Below, in pieces: positions 1-5,532 of a DNA stretch of 7,641 nt. This DNA comes from Candidatus Aegiribacteria sp. (GTDB lineage Bacteria; Fermentibacterota; Fermentibacteria; Fermentibacterales; JCC-6): assembly GCA_030638185.1 (NCBI GenBank), contig DAOWFD010000065.1, forward strand, positions 1-7,641, read 5' to 3'. The notes under the pieces are model-generated. The model made no database searches, was not told the DNA's origin, and saw only the letters and a program-made list of their open reading frames with translations. Within the stretch, counting starts at the first letter, position 1. Every line of letters begins with the position of its first letter. The position numbers and the translations under genes are program-made.

Positions 1-617
1 GGAAGCAATCCTGACAGATCAAGGGATATCCCTCCGAGTCGGTCTGTCTTCTCCACCAGGAATACTCGTCTATCATCGCCTGAAAGTGCAAGAGCTGCTT
101 CCATGCCTGCGATTCCACCCCCGATAATGAGTACGTCCGGATTGATATCCAGCGGTTTCTCGAACAGCTCGGATTGACGAAGAACCCTGGCGATACCTCC
201 GCGCATATAACTGAACGCTTTCTCGGTAGCTTTTTCATTGTCGTCTATTACCCAGGTGCAGTGCTCCCGGATATTTATGATCCTGTACAGATAAGGATTG
301 AGATCTGTTTTCTCGCACACGCCCATGAAAGTCGAGTCGTGATCGCGCGGTGAACAGGCACCTATTACCAGGTGCGTGAAGCCGTTGCTTTTTATTTCCT
401 CCTCGAGATATTCCTTCCCCGGGGCGGAGCAGAGGAATCCGTACTTCTTAACAACAAGCTCTACATCCTGATAATCATCGAGCTGAGACAGATCGGCGAG
501 GATGCTATCAAGATCGACCTTCCCTGCAATATTTGGTCCGCATTCACAGATGTAGACCCCGACCTTTGCCCTCATCTTCTTATCCTGTCCCGATTCCTGC
601 ATTTCAAATTCTTTCAT
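1..617 (-). CDS. hdrA: HdrA-like heterodisulfide reductase subunit A (N-terminal part, cut by the window edge)
   Basis: About 205 codons are visible, reading from 617 leftwards and open to the edge, so the C-terminal ferredoxin part is outside. Residues about 16-145 form the HdrA/QmoB-type N-terminal domain: VGVYICECGPNI (Cys24, Cys26), FLCSAPG (Cys63), GACSPRDHDSTF (Cys88) and NPYLYRIINIREHC (Cys120). It is followed by a Rossmann FAD-binding fold, DVLIIGGGIAGMEAA at about 161-175, with VEKTDRLGG after it. HdrA proteins are cytoplasmic FAD and [4Fe-4S] electron-transfer or electron-bifurcating subunits. The ATG overlaps the stop of the upstream HdrA gene (ATGA), which suggests translational coupling. 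Met15 (MRAKVGVYIC) has a better ribosome site (AGGA seven bases upstream) and is an alternative start. The family call is secure. The electron donors and acceptors cannot be told from this fragment. Confidence 0.9.
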   Translation of the reverse strand, partial: MKEFEMQESGQDKKMRAKVGVYICECGPNIAGKVDLDSILADLSQLDDYQDVELVVKKYGFLCSAPGKEYLEEEIKSNGFTHLVIGACSPRDHDSTFMGVCEKTDLNPYLYRIINIREHCTWVIDDNEKATEKAFSYMRGGIARVLRQSELFEKPLDINPDVLIIGGGIAGMEAALALSGDDRRVFLVEKTDRLGGISLDLSGLL

Positions 618-1918
618 GAGCCGGAAACCTGAGATGTTACGATATCCATAACCTGCCCGGCTGCGGATTCCGCCTGAATGACAGAATTCTGAATATCCTT
701 TGGGCCTTCCGCAGTGCCGGCAACGAAAACCCCTTTTCTTGAAGTTTCCATGGATCCGCTTCCTTCCAGCACTGTCGCAATAAATCCCCGCGAATCCAGA
801 TTTACTCCGGCTATTTCTGCGAGTTCAACAACGTCATCGTCGGGAACAAGAGCGGCTGCAAGTATCACCATATCAACGTTCAATTCTTTCCGGGACCCTG
901 CAGCATCCGAATAGACTACTTTCAGTCCCGATCCGTTCTCCGAAACCGATGTGTCCTCGATAGACGAAGTGTAGAGCATCTCGGTATCTGTCCCTTCAAC
1001 ACTTTTGTAAAAACTCTGGTAATTCTTTCCCGGGACACAGACGTCCGAATAGATATTGAAAACATTGGCTGATGGTATTTTATGTTTCAGGAATCTCGCG
1101 AATTTAAATGAGTACATGCAGCATACAGCGGAGCAATACTTCTGCTCACTGCGTCCGACACAATGAATCATCGCTATGCTCTCAGGAACCTTCGAAGAAT
1201 CACGGAGTGTTATCTCACCGAGCGTCGGGCCGTTTGACGCGAACAGTCTCTCAAACTCCATCGGAGCGTATACTCCAGGCAATGTGCCGTATCCAAGATC
1301 CGGTATTGATGAAAGATCGAAAGTCGCTGACCCGGTTGCCAGTATTACAGCCCCGACCTTTATTTCCATAACTTCATCGCTGTCATCAAGGTTGATCGCT
1401 TCGAATGCGCAGGATTCCACGCAGAGGTTGCACTCCTCACCGCCGCTGAGCTTCAGGCAGTGTTCCGAATCGATAACTGGAACATTCGGAAGCGACCCGG
1501 AACAGGGAACATATATGGCTTTCCTGTCAATCAGGTTCTCTTCCCATTCGTTTTTCAGGGATACTGGACAGGGCTCATAGCACATTCCGCATCCGATGCA
1601 GTCGGTCAGACTGACGTATCTGGCTTTTTTTCTGATAACAACACTGAAATCCCCCACACTACCTTCGATCTTCTCCACAATGCTGTATGTAAGGGTTTCG
1701 ATATTCGGATTCTGCAGCACATCCTGCTGTATGGGAGCTACCATGCAAGTAGAACACTCGAGGTTGGGGAAACTCTCCTCGTTTTTGATGACCTTACCGC
1801 CGATTATGGGAAGTTTCTCCACAAGGTAAACCTCATTTGAAGCTCCGGCGAGCATGAGACTCGCCTTCATCCCGGCGATTCCGGCACCAATTACAAGAAC
1901 ATTCCCGGTTTGAGGCAT
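614..1918 (-). CDS. hdrA: Short HdrA paralog (QmoA-like flavin and iron-sulfur oxidoreductase)
   Basis: This 434-residue protein lacks the extra N-terminal domain of its downstream neighbour and begins directly with the Rossmann motif VLVIGAGIAGM (residues 8-18), followed by ECSTCM (Cys55, Cys58). Two ferredoxin-type [4Fe-4S] sites follow: DCIGCGMCYEPCP (Cys107, 110, 113, 117) and Cys154 with CNLCVESC (Cys163, 166, 170). CVGRSEQKYCSAVCCMY (Cys253, 262, 266, 267) matches the cysteine pattern that holds the cluster inside the thioredoxin-reductase-like domain of HdrA. The GTAEGPKDIQNSVIQA segment (401-416) is the C-terminal FAD contact typical of HdrA. The length resembles QmoA or a minimal HdrA. 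The gene lies 15 bases after mvhD and overlaps the longer hdrA by four bases, so the three are one operon. A soluble electron-transfer role, possibly as a heterodimer with the second HdrA, is inferred. Confidence 0.93.
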   Translation of the reverse strand: MPQTGNVLVIGAGIAGMKASLMLAGASNEVYLVEKLPIIGGKVIKNEESFPNLECSTCMVAPIQQDVLQNPNIETLTYSIVEKIEGSVGDFSVVIRKKARYVSLTDCIGCGMCYEPCPVSLKNEWEENLIDRKAIYVPCSGSLPNVPVIDSEHCLKLSGGEECNLCVESCAFEAINLDDSDEVMEIKVGAVILATGSATFDLSSIPDLGYGTLPGVYAPMEFERLFASNGPTLGEITLRDSSKVPESIAMIHCVGRSEQKYCSAVCCMYSFKFARFLKHKIPSANVFNIYSDVCVPGKNYQSFYKSVEGTDTEMLYTSSIEDTSVSENGSGLKVVYSDAAGSRKELNVDMVILAAALVPDDDVVELAEIAGVNLDSRGFIATVLEGSGSMETSRKGVFVAGTAEGPKDIQNSVIQAESAAGQVMDIVTSQVSGS

Positions 1919-1933
1919 CCTATCTACTCTCTG

Positions 1934-2371
1934 TTAAAAACGAGTATTGTTTTTTATGGGATTCGGTCCCAGTTGCTTTATCTTTTCCGTGAACTCGCCC
2001 ACAACCTCTGCGTAGCGTTTTCCCTCTGATGCAGATACCCATGAGAGCTGCAGCCTCTCTGGGTCTATGTCGAGCGTCTCCATGACCTTCTTAAGCAGAG
2101 CGAACCTTCGCCTTGCGTAATAGTTACCCTCGCCGTAGTGACAGTCACCCGGATGGCATCCCGCAACGAGAATACCATCGGCTCCTTTGAAATAAGTTGA
2201 AAGAAGGAGATTATGATCGATCCTGCTTGAACACATAACCCTTATTACAGTGAAAGATGGGGGAAGTTCGAGTTTTGAAGAACCGGCAAGGTCTGCTGCT
2301 GCGTAGGTACACCAGTTGCAGAGGAAGCCTACGATTGCAGGCGTGAATTCGGTTTCTGAGGACTTTTCCAT
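1934..2371 (-). CDS. mvhD: MvhD/FlpD-type [2Fe-2S] electron-transfer subunit
   Basis: The 145-residue protein matches the methyl-viologen-reducing hydrogenase delta subunit family over its whole length. Visible signatures are VGFLCNWCTYAAADLAG (Cys18, Cys21), IRVMCSSR (Cys47), GADGILVAGCHPGDCHY (Cys72, Cys77), then RRRFALLKK and LSWVSASEGKRYAEVV. The conserved cysteines carry a [2Fe-2S] cluster. In known complexes MvhD docks on HdrA and transfers electrons from a hydrogenase or formate dehydrogenase to the HdrA flavin. It is the first enzyme gene of the visible operon and is followed by two hdrA genes, which fits that role. The ATG has AAGGA only about three bases upstream, which is close but usable. 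The family is certain; the partner enzyme is unknown because no hydrogenase or dehydrogenase gene is present in the window. Confidence 0.95.
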   Translation of the reverse strand: MEKSSETEFTPAIVGFLCNWCTYAAADLAGSSKLELPPSFTVIRVMCSSRIDHNLLLSTYFKGADGILVAGCHPGDCHYGEGNYYARRRFALLKKVMETLDIDPERLQLSWVSASEGKRYAEVVGEFTEKIKQLGPNPIKNNTRF

Positions 2372-2470
2372 TTTTCCTTAATCTCTCAAACGTTATCCGG
2401 GTGAATTCGACTCTCTAGATCACTAAATCCATATATTTCAATAATTCGTTACTATCGAAAAAAATTAAGA
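2372..2470. other. Intergenic region between arsR and mvhD
   Basis: This stretch of 99 bases is AT-rich in its arsR-proximal half. On the minus strand it shows TTGAAA (around 2440) without a good -10 at the right distance, and only weak dyad symmetry around ATTGAAATATATGGAT (10 of 16 positions). An ArsR operator here is possible but not demonstrated. The ribosome site of mvhD (AAGGA) is at its left end. Confidence 0.3.
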
Positions 2471-2490
2471 TCACATGCCTGCAAGGATGT
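2457..2490 (-). terminator. Possible weak intrinsic terminator or attenuator between arsR and mvhD
   Basis: On the minus strand the end of arsR can fold as ACAT-CCT, loop TGC, AGG-(C bulge)-ATGT. This is seven pairs overlapping the stop codon, followed eight bases later by a run of seven T. The stem is short and bulged, so any termination would be partial. It could set a lower level of the Hdr genes than of arsR if both come from one promoter. Confidence 0.25.
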
Positions 2491-2737
2491 CAAGTATTTG
2501 CTTTATTTCCTCTATTTCTATTTTGTAGCAGACGGTCGTTCCCTCTCTCCGGCTTGAAAGTATACCTGCGTTCTTAAGTATGAGTAGATGGTTCGAGATG
2601 GTTGACTGTGGAAGATCCATGCTGTTCTGGATCTCAGACACGTTGCAACCGTCTCCTTTCAGACGCAAGATTATTTCCATTCGATGAGGGTGCGCAATAG
2701 CCTTCAGTATCCTTGACTGCTCCTCTATACTTTTCAA
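2471..2737 (-). CDS. ArsR/SmtB-family winged-helix transcriptional regulator
   Basis: The 88-residue protein has the complete ArsR fold. It starts with a helix containing ILKAIAHPHRMEIILRL, has the recognition region MDLPQSTISNHLLILKNAGIL (residues 40-60), and the beta-wing SSRREGTTVCYKI (61-73). The start codon is TTG; GGCAGG lies about seven bases upstream and an in-frame stop lies further up, so no long extension is possible. The classical arsenic CxCxxC site is absent. Only Cys31 (at the position where ArsR has its first metal cysteine) and Cys70 in the wing remain, so the signal could be a metal, redox state or a sulfur species. The gene lies about 100 bases upstream of mvhD on the same strand and probably controls the Hdr operon, itself, or both. 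The effector and targets are inferred. Confidence 0.9.
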   Translation of the reverse strand: MKSIEEQSRILKAIAHPHRMEIILRLKGDGCNVSEIQNSMDLPQSTISNHLLILKNAGILSSRREGTTVCYKIEIEEIKQILDILAGM

Positions 2738-2795
2738 CTTAAACCTGCCCGTCAGAGAAATCTCTCCGCAGCTTCATTCAGTTCATTGAAGGTCA

Positions 2796-2824
2796 ACGAT
2801 AAGAACCCTCTCAAGTGCTGTCAA
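2796..2824 (-). promoter_or_regulatory. Sigma-70-type promoter of the arsR (and possibly hdr) transcript
   Basis: On the minus strand TTGACA (2824-2819, six of six consensus bases) is followed by a 17-base spacer and TATCGT (2801-2796, four of six). The expected transcription start is near 2789, about 50 bases before the TTG start of the ArsR gene. No convincing separate promoter was found between arsR and mvhD, so this one may also serve the Hdr genes. Confidence 0.55.
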
Positions 2825-3038
2825 GATACCGGGAATCCTGGACCCCGGGGGAAGAATCAAAGCTGAGAAAATAGCCTGTAATGCTCTCTATGTTAATATG
2901 ATACAGTGATCGTTATAGCTCAGGTTCTTGTTTTGTTACCTGGAGTGTTGACCCGCATATTCCGCAAGCACTGCGCCAGTTGCAGATATTGATGGTCCGG
3001 ATTCCAGTTAAGTGGTTATGGGGCAGTAATAGCCAGCC
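2825..3038. other. Long intergenic stretch with no recognisable gene
   Basis: I see no supportable intact gene. CCCCGGGG at 2843-2850 is a small palindrome. In the minus-strand frame of the 3039-3188 fragment, reading on past its stop stays open for about 40 codons to a TAA near 2917 and includes a CGICG motif; I could not assign it to any family. The stretch looks like decayed sequence rather than a regulatory region. Confidence 0.4.
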
Positions 3039-3188
3039 TTACCAGGGAGGGGGCCTCCCCCGCCGTAATTCCCAGGATTCCTCCTCACTGGACACATCTG
3101 CTACAACGACAACTCCCTCTGAATTGCACGCCATAGGATAGGGAGTAATAATCGAACGACCGAAGTCATTGGAAGTAAACGGTCCCAT
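3039..3188 (-). pseudogene. Short remnant resembling a blade of a six-bladed beta-propeller protein
   Basis: A 49-codon minus-strand reading frame begins MGPFTSNDFGRSIITPYP, continues MACNSEGVVVVADVSSEE, and then degenerates into an Arg/Pro-rich tail (RRGRPPPW) before TAA. The pattern Pro-x-(x)-DxxG-x-VxVAD resembles the repeated strand unit of NHL/six-bladed propeller lipoproteins, as does the broken gene at 4394-4836. The tail coincides with the G/C-rich hairpin at 3045-3059. There is no ribosome site and a stop codon directly precedes the ATG, so it is probably a gene fragment and not expressed. The family resemblance is by eye only. Confidence 0.35.
3045..3059. repeat. Small G/C-rich inverted repeat
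   Basis: GGGAGG, a three-base loop GGG, and CCTCCC form a perfect six-pair hairpin. No T-run follows on either strand, so it is not an intrinsic terminator. It sits inside the decayed propeller-like fragment. Confidence 0.4.
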
Positions 3189-3197
3189 CTATGAAAG

Positions 3198-3206
3198 TGG
3201 TATAAT
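3198..3206 (+). promoter_or_regulatory. Extended -10 promoter for the acetyltransferase gene (leaderless transcript predicted)
   Basis: TGGTATAAT is a perfect extended -10 element (TGN plus TATAAT, hexamer at 3201-3206). Transcription would start about six to seven bases later, at or next to the ATG at 3212. No -35 is seen at the normal distance, which extended -10 promoters can do without. Confidence 0.5.
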
Positions 3207-3211
3207 CAGGC

Positions 3212-4171
3212 ATGGGAACAAAGCTATGTAAATACAGACCTCGTGATTTCTTGAGGGTCAGGGATTTTCTTGTTGCCAATTACACGGCATTTGAGCATCC
3301 GGTCAATTGGGCACTGGTTCGGTGGAACTACGCCAGATATCTTGTCGCACCCATGATAGGCGCCCGTGGCCTGGGAGCCAAAGCAGAGAAGCATCCGGAT
3401 ACCAGCGGTAAGAGCAGCAGAAAGGCCATCAGGTTCTGGGAGAATTCAATTGGAATCTGGGAGAACGAGTCAGGCGATATTGCAGGCGTTGTCTGCCCGG
3501 ACGAGTACGCGCCCTGGCATCCCGCGTTCGGCCAGGCGTTCCTGCAGCGTCATCCTGATTACGAGCACATTCTACCGGAAATGCTTGCCTATGCGGAACA
3601 GACATTTGTCGGCAAGGGTACGACCCGGATATTCGTGGGTGAGCCGGATATGTCTTTACAGGAAGCGGCAAAGGAACGGGGATTTGTCAGGGACGAGAAA
3701 TCCTGCATAAACTATATGCTCTTTGATCTGGGGAAAATCCCCGAGCCGGATCTGCCGGATGGCTACAGGTTCGTATCAAGGGAAGAGAACAATGACCTGG
3801 AAAAACTCAGGGAGGTGGGGGGACTTTCCTTCAATCATCCTGATCCCGATGACTGGCCAATCCTCTACTCTTACCAGGAACTGCAGAAGGCTCCGGATTA
3901 TCACAAGGAACTCGACATCGTTGTAGAAAGGCCGGATGGCAAGTGGGTTGCATGCACCATCGCCTGGTTCGACTCCTACAACAGAATAGGTACACTGGAG
4001 CCGGTGGGCGCCATCCAACTGGGTATGGGCCGGGAGGTTGTGATGGAAGGTTTGCGCAGATTGAGAGACCGGGGAGCTCTGGTTGCCCACATGGACGCCG
4101 GACTCAAGTACTACGAGAAGATAGGCTTCAAGAAGCAATTTCCGATCTTCAGGTGGGTGAAAAAACACTGA
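3212..4171 (+). CDS. Tandem GNAT-family N-acetyltransferase
   Basis: The 319-residue protein appears to hold two GNAT halves. The N-terminal half, about 1-170, contains FLRVRDFLVANYTAFEHPVNWALVRWNYARY and later GFVRDEKSCINYMLFDL. The C-terminal half, about 175-318, has GTLEPVGAIQLGMGREVVMEGLRRL, the acetyl-CoA pyrophosphate loop (Q-x-x-G-x-G, about residues 269-274), followed by AHMDAGLKYYEKIGF. The layout recalls mycothiol-synthase-like or other two-domain GNATs, with the C-terminal half probably the active one. The substrate is unknown. An in-frame TAA lies two codons before the ATG, so the start is fixed, and there is no normal Shine-Dalgarno sequence. The gene appears more G/C-rich than its surroundings and lies between decayed sequences, so recent acquisition is possible. 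No operon partner is visible. Confidence 0.85.
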   Translation: MGTKLCKYRPRDFLRVRDFLVANYTAFEHPVNWALVRWNYARYLVAPMIGARGLGAKAEKHPDTSGKSSRKAIRFWENSIGIWENESGDIAGVVCPDEYAPWHPAFGQAFLQRHPDYEHILPEMLAYAEQTFVGKGTTRIFVGEPDMSLQEAAKERGFVRDEKSCINYMLFDLGKIPEPDLPDGYRFVSREENNDLEKLREVGGLSFNHPDPDDWPILYSYQELQKAPDYHKELDIVVERPDGKWVACTIAWFDSYNRIGTLEPVGAIQLGMGREVVMEGLRRLRDRGALVAHMDAGLKYYEKIGFKKQFPIFRWVKKH

Positions 4172-4237
4172 GATTCTGAATCACGAAGGCTGCCGGTTCC
4201 AGATGCTGTGAAATACTAAAAAAGGGACAATGAAATC

Positions 4238-4260
4238 GTACACCACTCTGGAGGATTCTA
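4238..4260. repeat. Direct repeat, copy A
   Basis: This 23-base element reads GTACACCACTC, T, GGAGGATTCTA and differs at only its twelfth base from copy B at 4909-4931. In copy A the start codon that follows GGAGGATTCTA in copy B has been lost. The nine bases GATGCTGTG occur 28 bases before the TACACC of this copy (4202-4210) and directly before it in copy B, so the homology extends upstream with a 28-base indel. Confidence 0.8.
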
Positions 4261-4361
4261 CTCTTACTTCAATGGGACACCAGTGTCATGTCAAGCATTA
4301 AATGATGTAAAACACGGAAGAATCGGTTGACAGTTCCATTTCCTGTAACATCTTCTGATAT

Positions 4362-4370
4362 TGATACAAT
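4362..4370 (+). promoter_or_regulatory. Possible extended -10 element upstream of the lipoprotein pseudogene
   Basis: TGATACAAT (TGN plus TACAAT, five of six consensus bases) lies 23 bases before the ATG at 4394. A TTGACA at 4327-4332 is too far away (32 bases) to be its -35. If active, it would transcribe the broken lipoprotein gene. Confidence 0.3.
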
Positions 4371-4393
4371 TCTTGAAAGAATGGGAGATGACG

Positions 4394-4836
4394 ATGAAAC
4401 GATTAACAATAGTGCTTCTTTTCACAACCATTCTCATGATATCCTGTGGAGGGGAGACGGAGCAGGTAACCACTCCTGAACCTCAGATGCCACCCGGTGA
4501 ACTGATAATGGTTGATTCAATTGGTGTGGAGATCGGAGACAGTCTCTACATGTTTGGTTCCATAGAGGGACTCACCATTCTTCATGACGGATCGATTGTG
4601 ATGGCAATATCTGGGTTCGGAGGGGCGCTGAGCAGATTCCAACCTTCGATGTCTACAGCAACTCGGGAGCACTACTTAGAACGATTACACTTCCTGTAGA
4701 ACCCGGAGAAGGGAAATACTGGAACGTAATAATCCAACATGGGGGAGTGCTTGCTTATTCAGAGAATCCGACCCATGGTTACCAGAAGGTCTACATGCTG
4801 GAGATCCCTGAAAATGACAGAGATTTTTCCCGATGA
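4394..4836 (+). pseudogene. Internally deleted six-bladed beta-propeller-like lipoprotein
   Basis: Translation from the ATG at 4394 (GGGAG six bases upstream) gives a lipoprotein signal peptide, MKRLTIVLLFTTILMISC, with Cys18 as the lipidation site. A short linker and a first propeller-like segment follow (VDSIGVEIGDSLYMFGSIEG, then TILHDGSIV). From about 4600 the propeller sequence continues in a different frame: DGNIWVRRGAEQIPTFDVY, SNSGALLRTITLPVEPGEG, then KYWNVIIQHGGVLAYSEN and KVYMLEI, ending at TGA 4834-4836. The original frame instead runs 33 meaningless codons to 4699. Both parts together give only about 147 codons, whereas such lipoproteins usually have 350 or more, so an out-of-frame internal deletion near 4595-4606 is the best explanation. 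The intact protein would have been anchored in the envelope; its role is unknown. A single sequencing indel alone would not restore the missing blades. Confidence 0.65.
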
Positions 4837-4908
4837 ACAAAGAAATAAAGCTGTTTTCGTCAACTGGTAGTGTTTCACTTCTCTGGATGATGCCCTGCAT
4901 GATGCTGT

Positions 4909-4931
4909 GTACACCACTCGGGAGGATTCTA
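4909..4931. repeat. Direct repeat, copy B
   Basis: GTACACCACTC, G, GGAGGATTCTA is identical to copy A (4238-4260) except for one base. This copy retains a strong ribosome site (GGGAGG) correctly spaced before an ATG at 4931, so the repeat looks like a duplicated gene leader. The two copies flank the lipoprotein pseudogene. Confidence 0.8.
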
Positions 4932-4975
4932 TGAAGAATGAAATCACCAGCAGCTTGACATCTTCCATCAATTAA
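4931..4975 (+). other. 14-codon reading frame behind a strong ribosome site, probably a truncated gene start
   Basis: ATG at 4931 follows GGGAGG with about six bases of spacing and reads MKNEITSSLTSSIN before TAA. The TTGACA of the iron-operon promoter (4955-4960) lies inside it. It may be the remaining start of a deleted gene. A functional leader peptide is less likely, because the dtxR promoter start falls after it. Confidence 0.25.
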
Positions 4976-4982
4976 GTAAATT
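4955..4982 (+). promoter_or_regulatory. Promoter of the dtxR-feo operon
   Basis: TTGACA (4955-4960, six of six) is followed by a 16-base spacer and TAAATT (4977-4982, four of six). The predicted start near 4989 lies inside the DtxR-like box at 4981-4999, the position expected for an operator that blocks transcription when the repressor is iron-loaded. TACAAT at 5001-5006 is a second possible -10 but lacks a -35. Confidence 0.5.
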
Positions 4983-4999
4983 AGTTCAGGCTAAAGTTA
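4981..4999 (+). promoter_or_regulatory. DtxR-type iron box in front of dtxR
   Basis: TTAGTTCAGGCTAAAGTTA agrees with the classical 19-base DtxR operator (TTAGGTTAGSCTAACCTAA) at 14 of 19 positions, including the whole TTAG-N6-CTAA core. It overlaps the -10/+1 region of the dtxR promoter, which indicates autoregulation of the operon. Just downstream TTATT-AC-AATAA (4997-5008) is a further perfect dyad that might extend the binding site. Confidence 0.6.
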
Positions 5000-5034
5000 T
5001 TACAATAAGCTAATTTGAAAGGTTTTGTATTCAC

Positions 5035-5532
5035 ATGGAGCTCAGTTCCAGTCTTGAGGATTACCTTGAGGCTATCTATAATGTGATTATTGTTAAGAGC
5101 GCGGCAAAAGCTACCGATATCGCGAAGAAATTGAATGTTGCTAATTCTTCAGTTACTAATGCCCTTCAGATCCTGGTAAAGCGCGGTCTTGTTAATCATG
5201 CTCCTTACGATATCATCACATTGACGCCCAAAGGCAGGAAGATCGCAAAACAAATAGCATGGAAGCATGAAGTATTCCGTGACTTCTTTACTTCCGTACT
5301 TGCAATAGACAGTGATACCGCCAACAAATGCGCATGCAGCATAGAGCATATCATCCCGGATGAGGTTGCTGAGAGATTTGTCCAGTATCTCGATTTCGAA
5401 AGACAATGTAAGTATGGTGGAAAAAGATGGGTTGAAGGATTCGGATTCATGCACAATCCAAAACCCGATGAGAATGATCCATGTGAGGTTCGCAAAGAGA
5501 AAACGGAACAGGATGCACGGTCGAAGAAGTAG
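5035..5532 (+). CDS. DtxR/MntR-family metal-dependent repressor without SH3 domain
   Basis: The 165-residue protein has the DtxR-family N-terminal winged helix (SLEDYLEAIYNVI, ATDIAKKLNVANSSVTNALQILVKRGLV, ITLTPKG) and the dimerisation/metal domain (AWKHEVFRDFF, CACSIEHIIPDEVAERFVQYL). Likely metal ligands by alignment are Asp9, Glu12, His78, Cys101, Glu104 and His105. Cys101-x-x-Glu-His matches the primary iron site of DtxR/IdeR (Cys102, Glu105, His106), whereas MntR has Glu there; Asp9 is MntR-like, where DtxR has Met10. The C-terminal SH3/FeoA-like domain of DtxR is absent and is replaced by a short charged tail with Cys125 and Cys150. It probably represses the feo genes when ferrous iron is plentiful; direct sensing of iron rather than manganese is inferred from Cys101 and the feo context. 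AAAGG lies about 12 bases before the ATG, a weak site. The gene overlaps feoA1 by 20 bases. Confidence 0.88.
   Translation: MELSSSLEDYLEAIYNVIIVKSAAKATDIAKKLNVANSSVTNALQILVKRGLVNHAPYDIITLTPKGRKIAKQIAWKHEVFRDFFTSVLAIDSDTANKCACSIEHIIPDEVAERFVQYLDFERQCKYGGKRWVEGFGFMHNPKPDENDPCEVRKEKTEQDARSKK

Noticed and set aside
372..632. Plus-strand open frame of 86 codons opposite the HdrA gene
   Set aside because: It lies antisense to a well-supported HdrA coding region, has no family features, and is explained by the codon pattern of the real gene.
1176..1840. Several plus-strand open frames opposite the short HdrA gene
   Set aside because: They overlap each other and a cysteine-rich gene whose motifs are unmistakable on the minus strand; their translations are low-complexity and Ser-rich.
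3045..3061. G/C hairpin as a rho-independent terminator
   Set aside because: No T-run follows on either strand and no gene ends directly before it.
3776..4168. Minus-strand frame of 130 codons opposite the acetyltransferase
   Set aside because: The plus-strand GNAT motifs are clear, and the antisense translation has no recognisable domain.
4327..4332. TTGACA as the -35 of the lipoprotein pseudogene promoter
   Set aside because: No acceptable -10 lies 15-19 bases downstream; the nearest good one (TACAAT) is 32 bases away.
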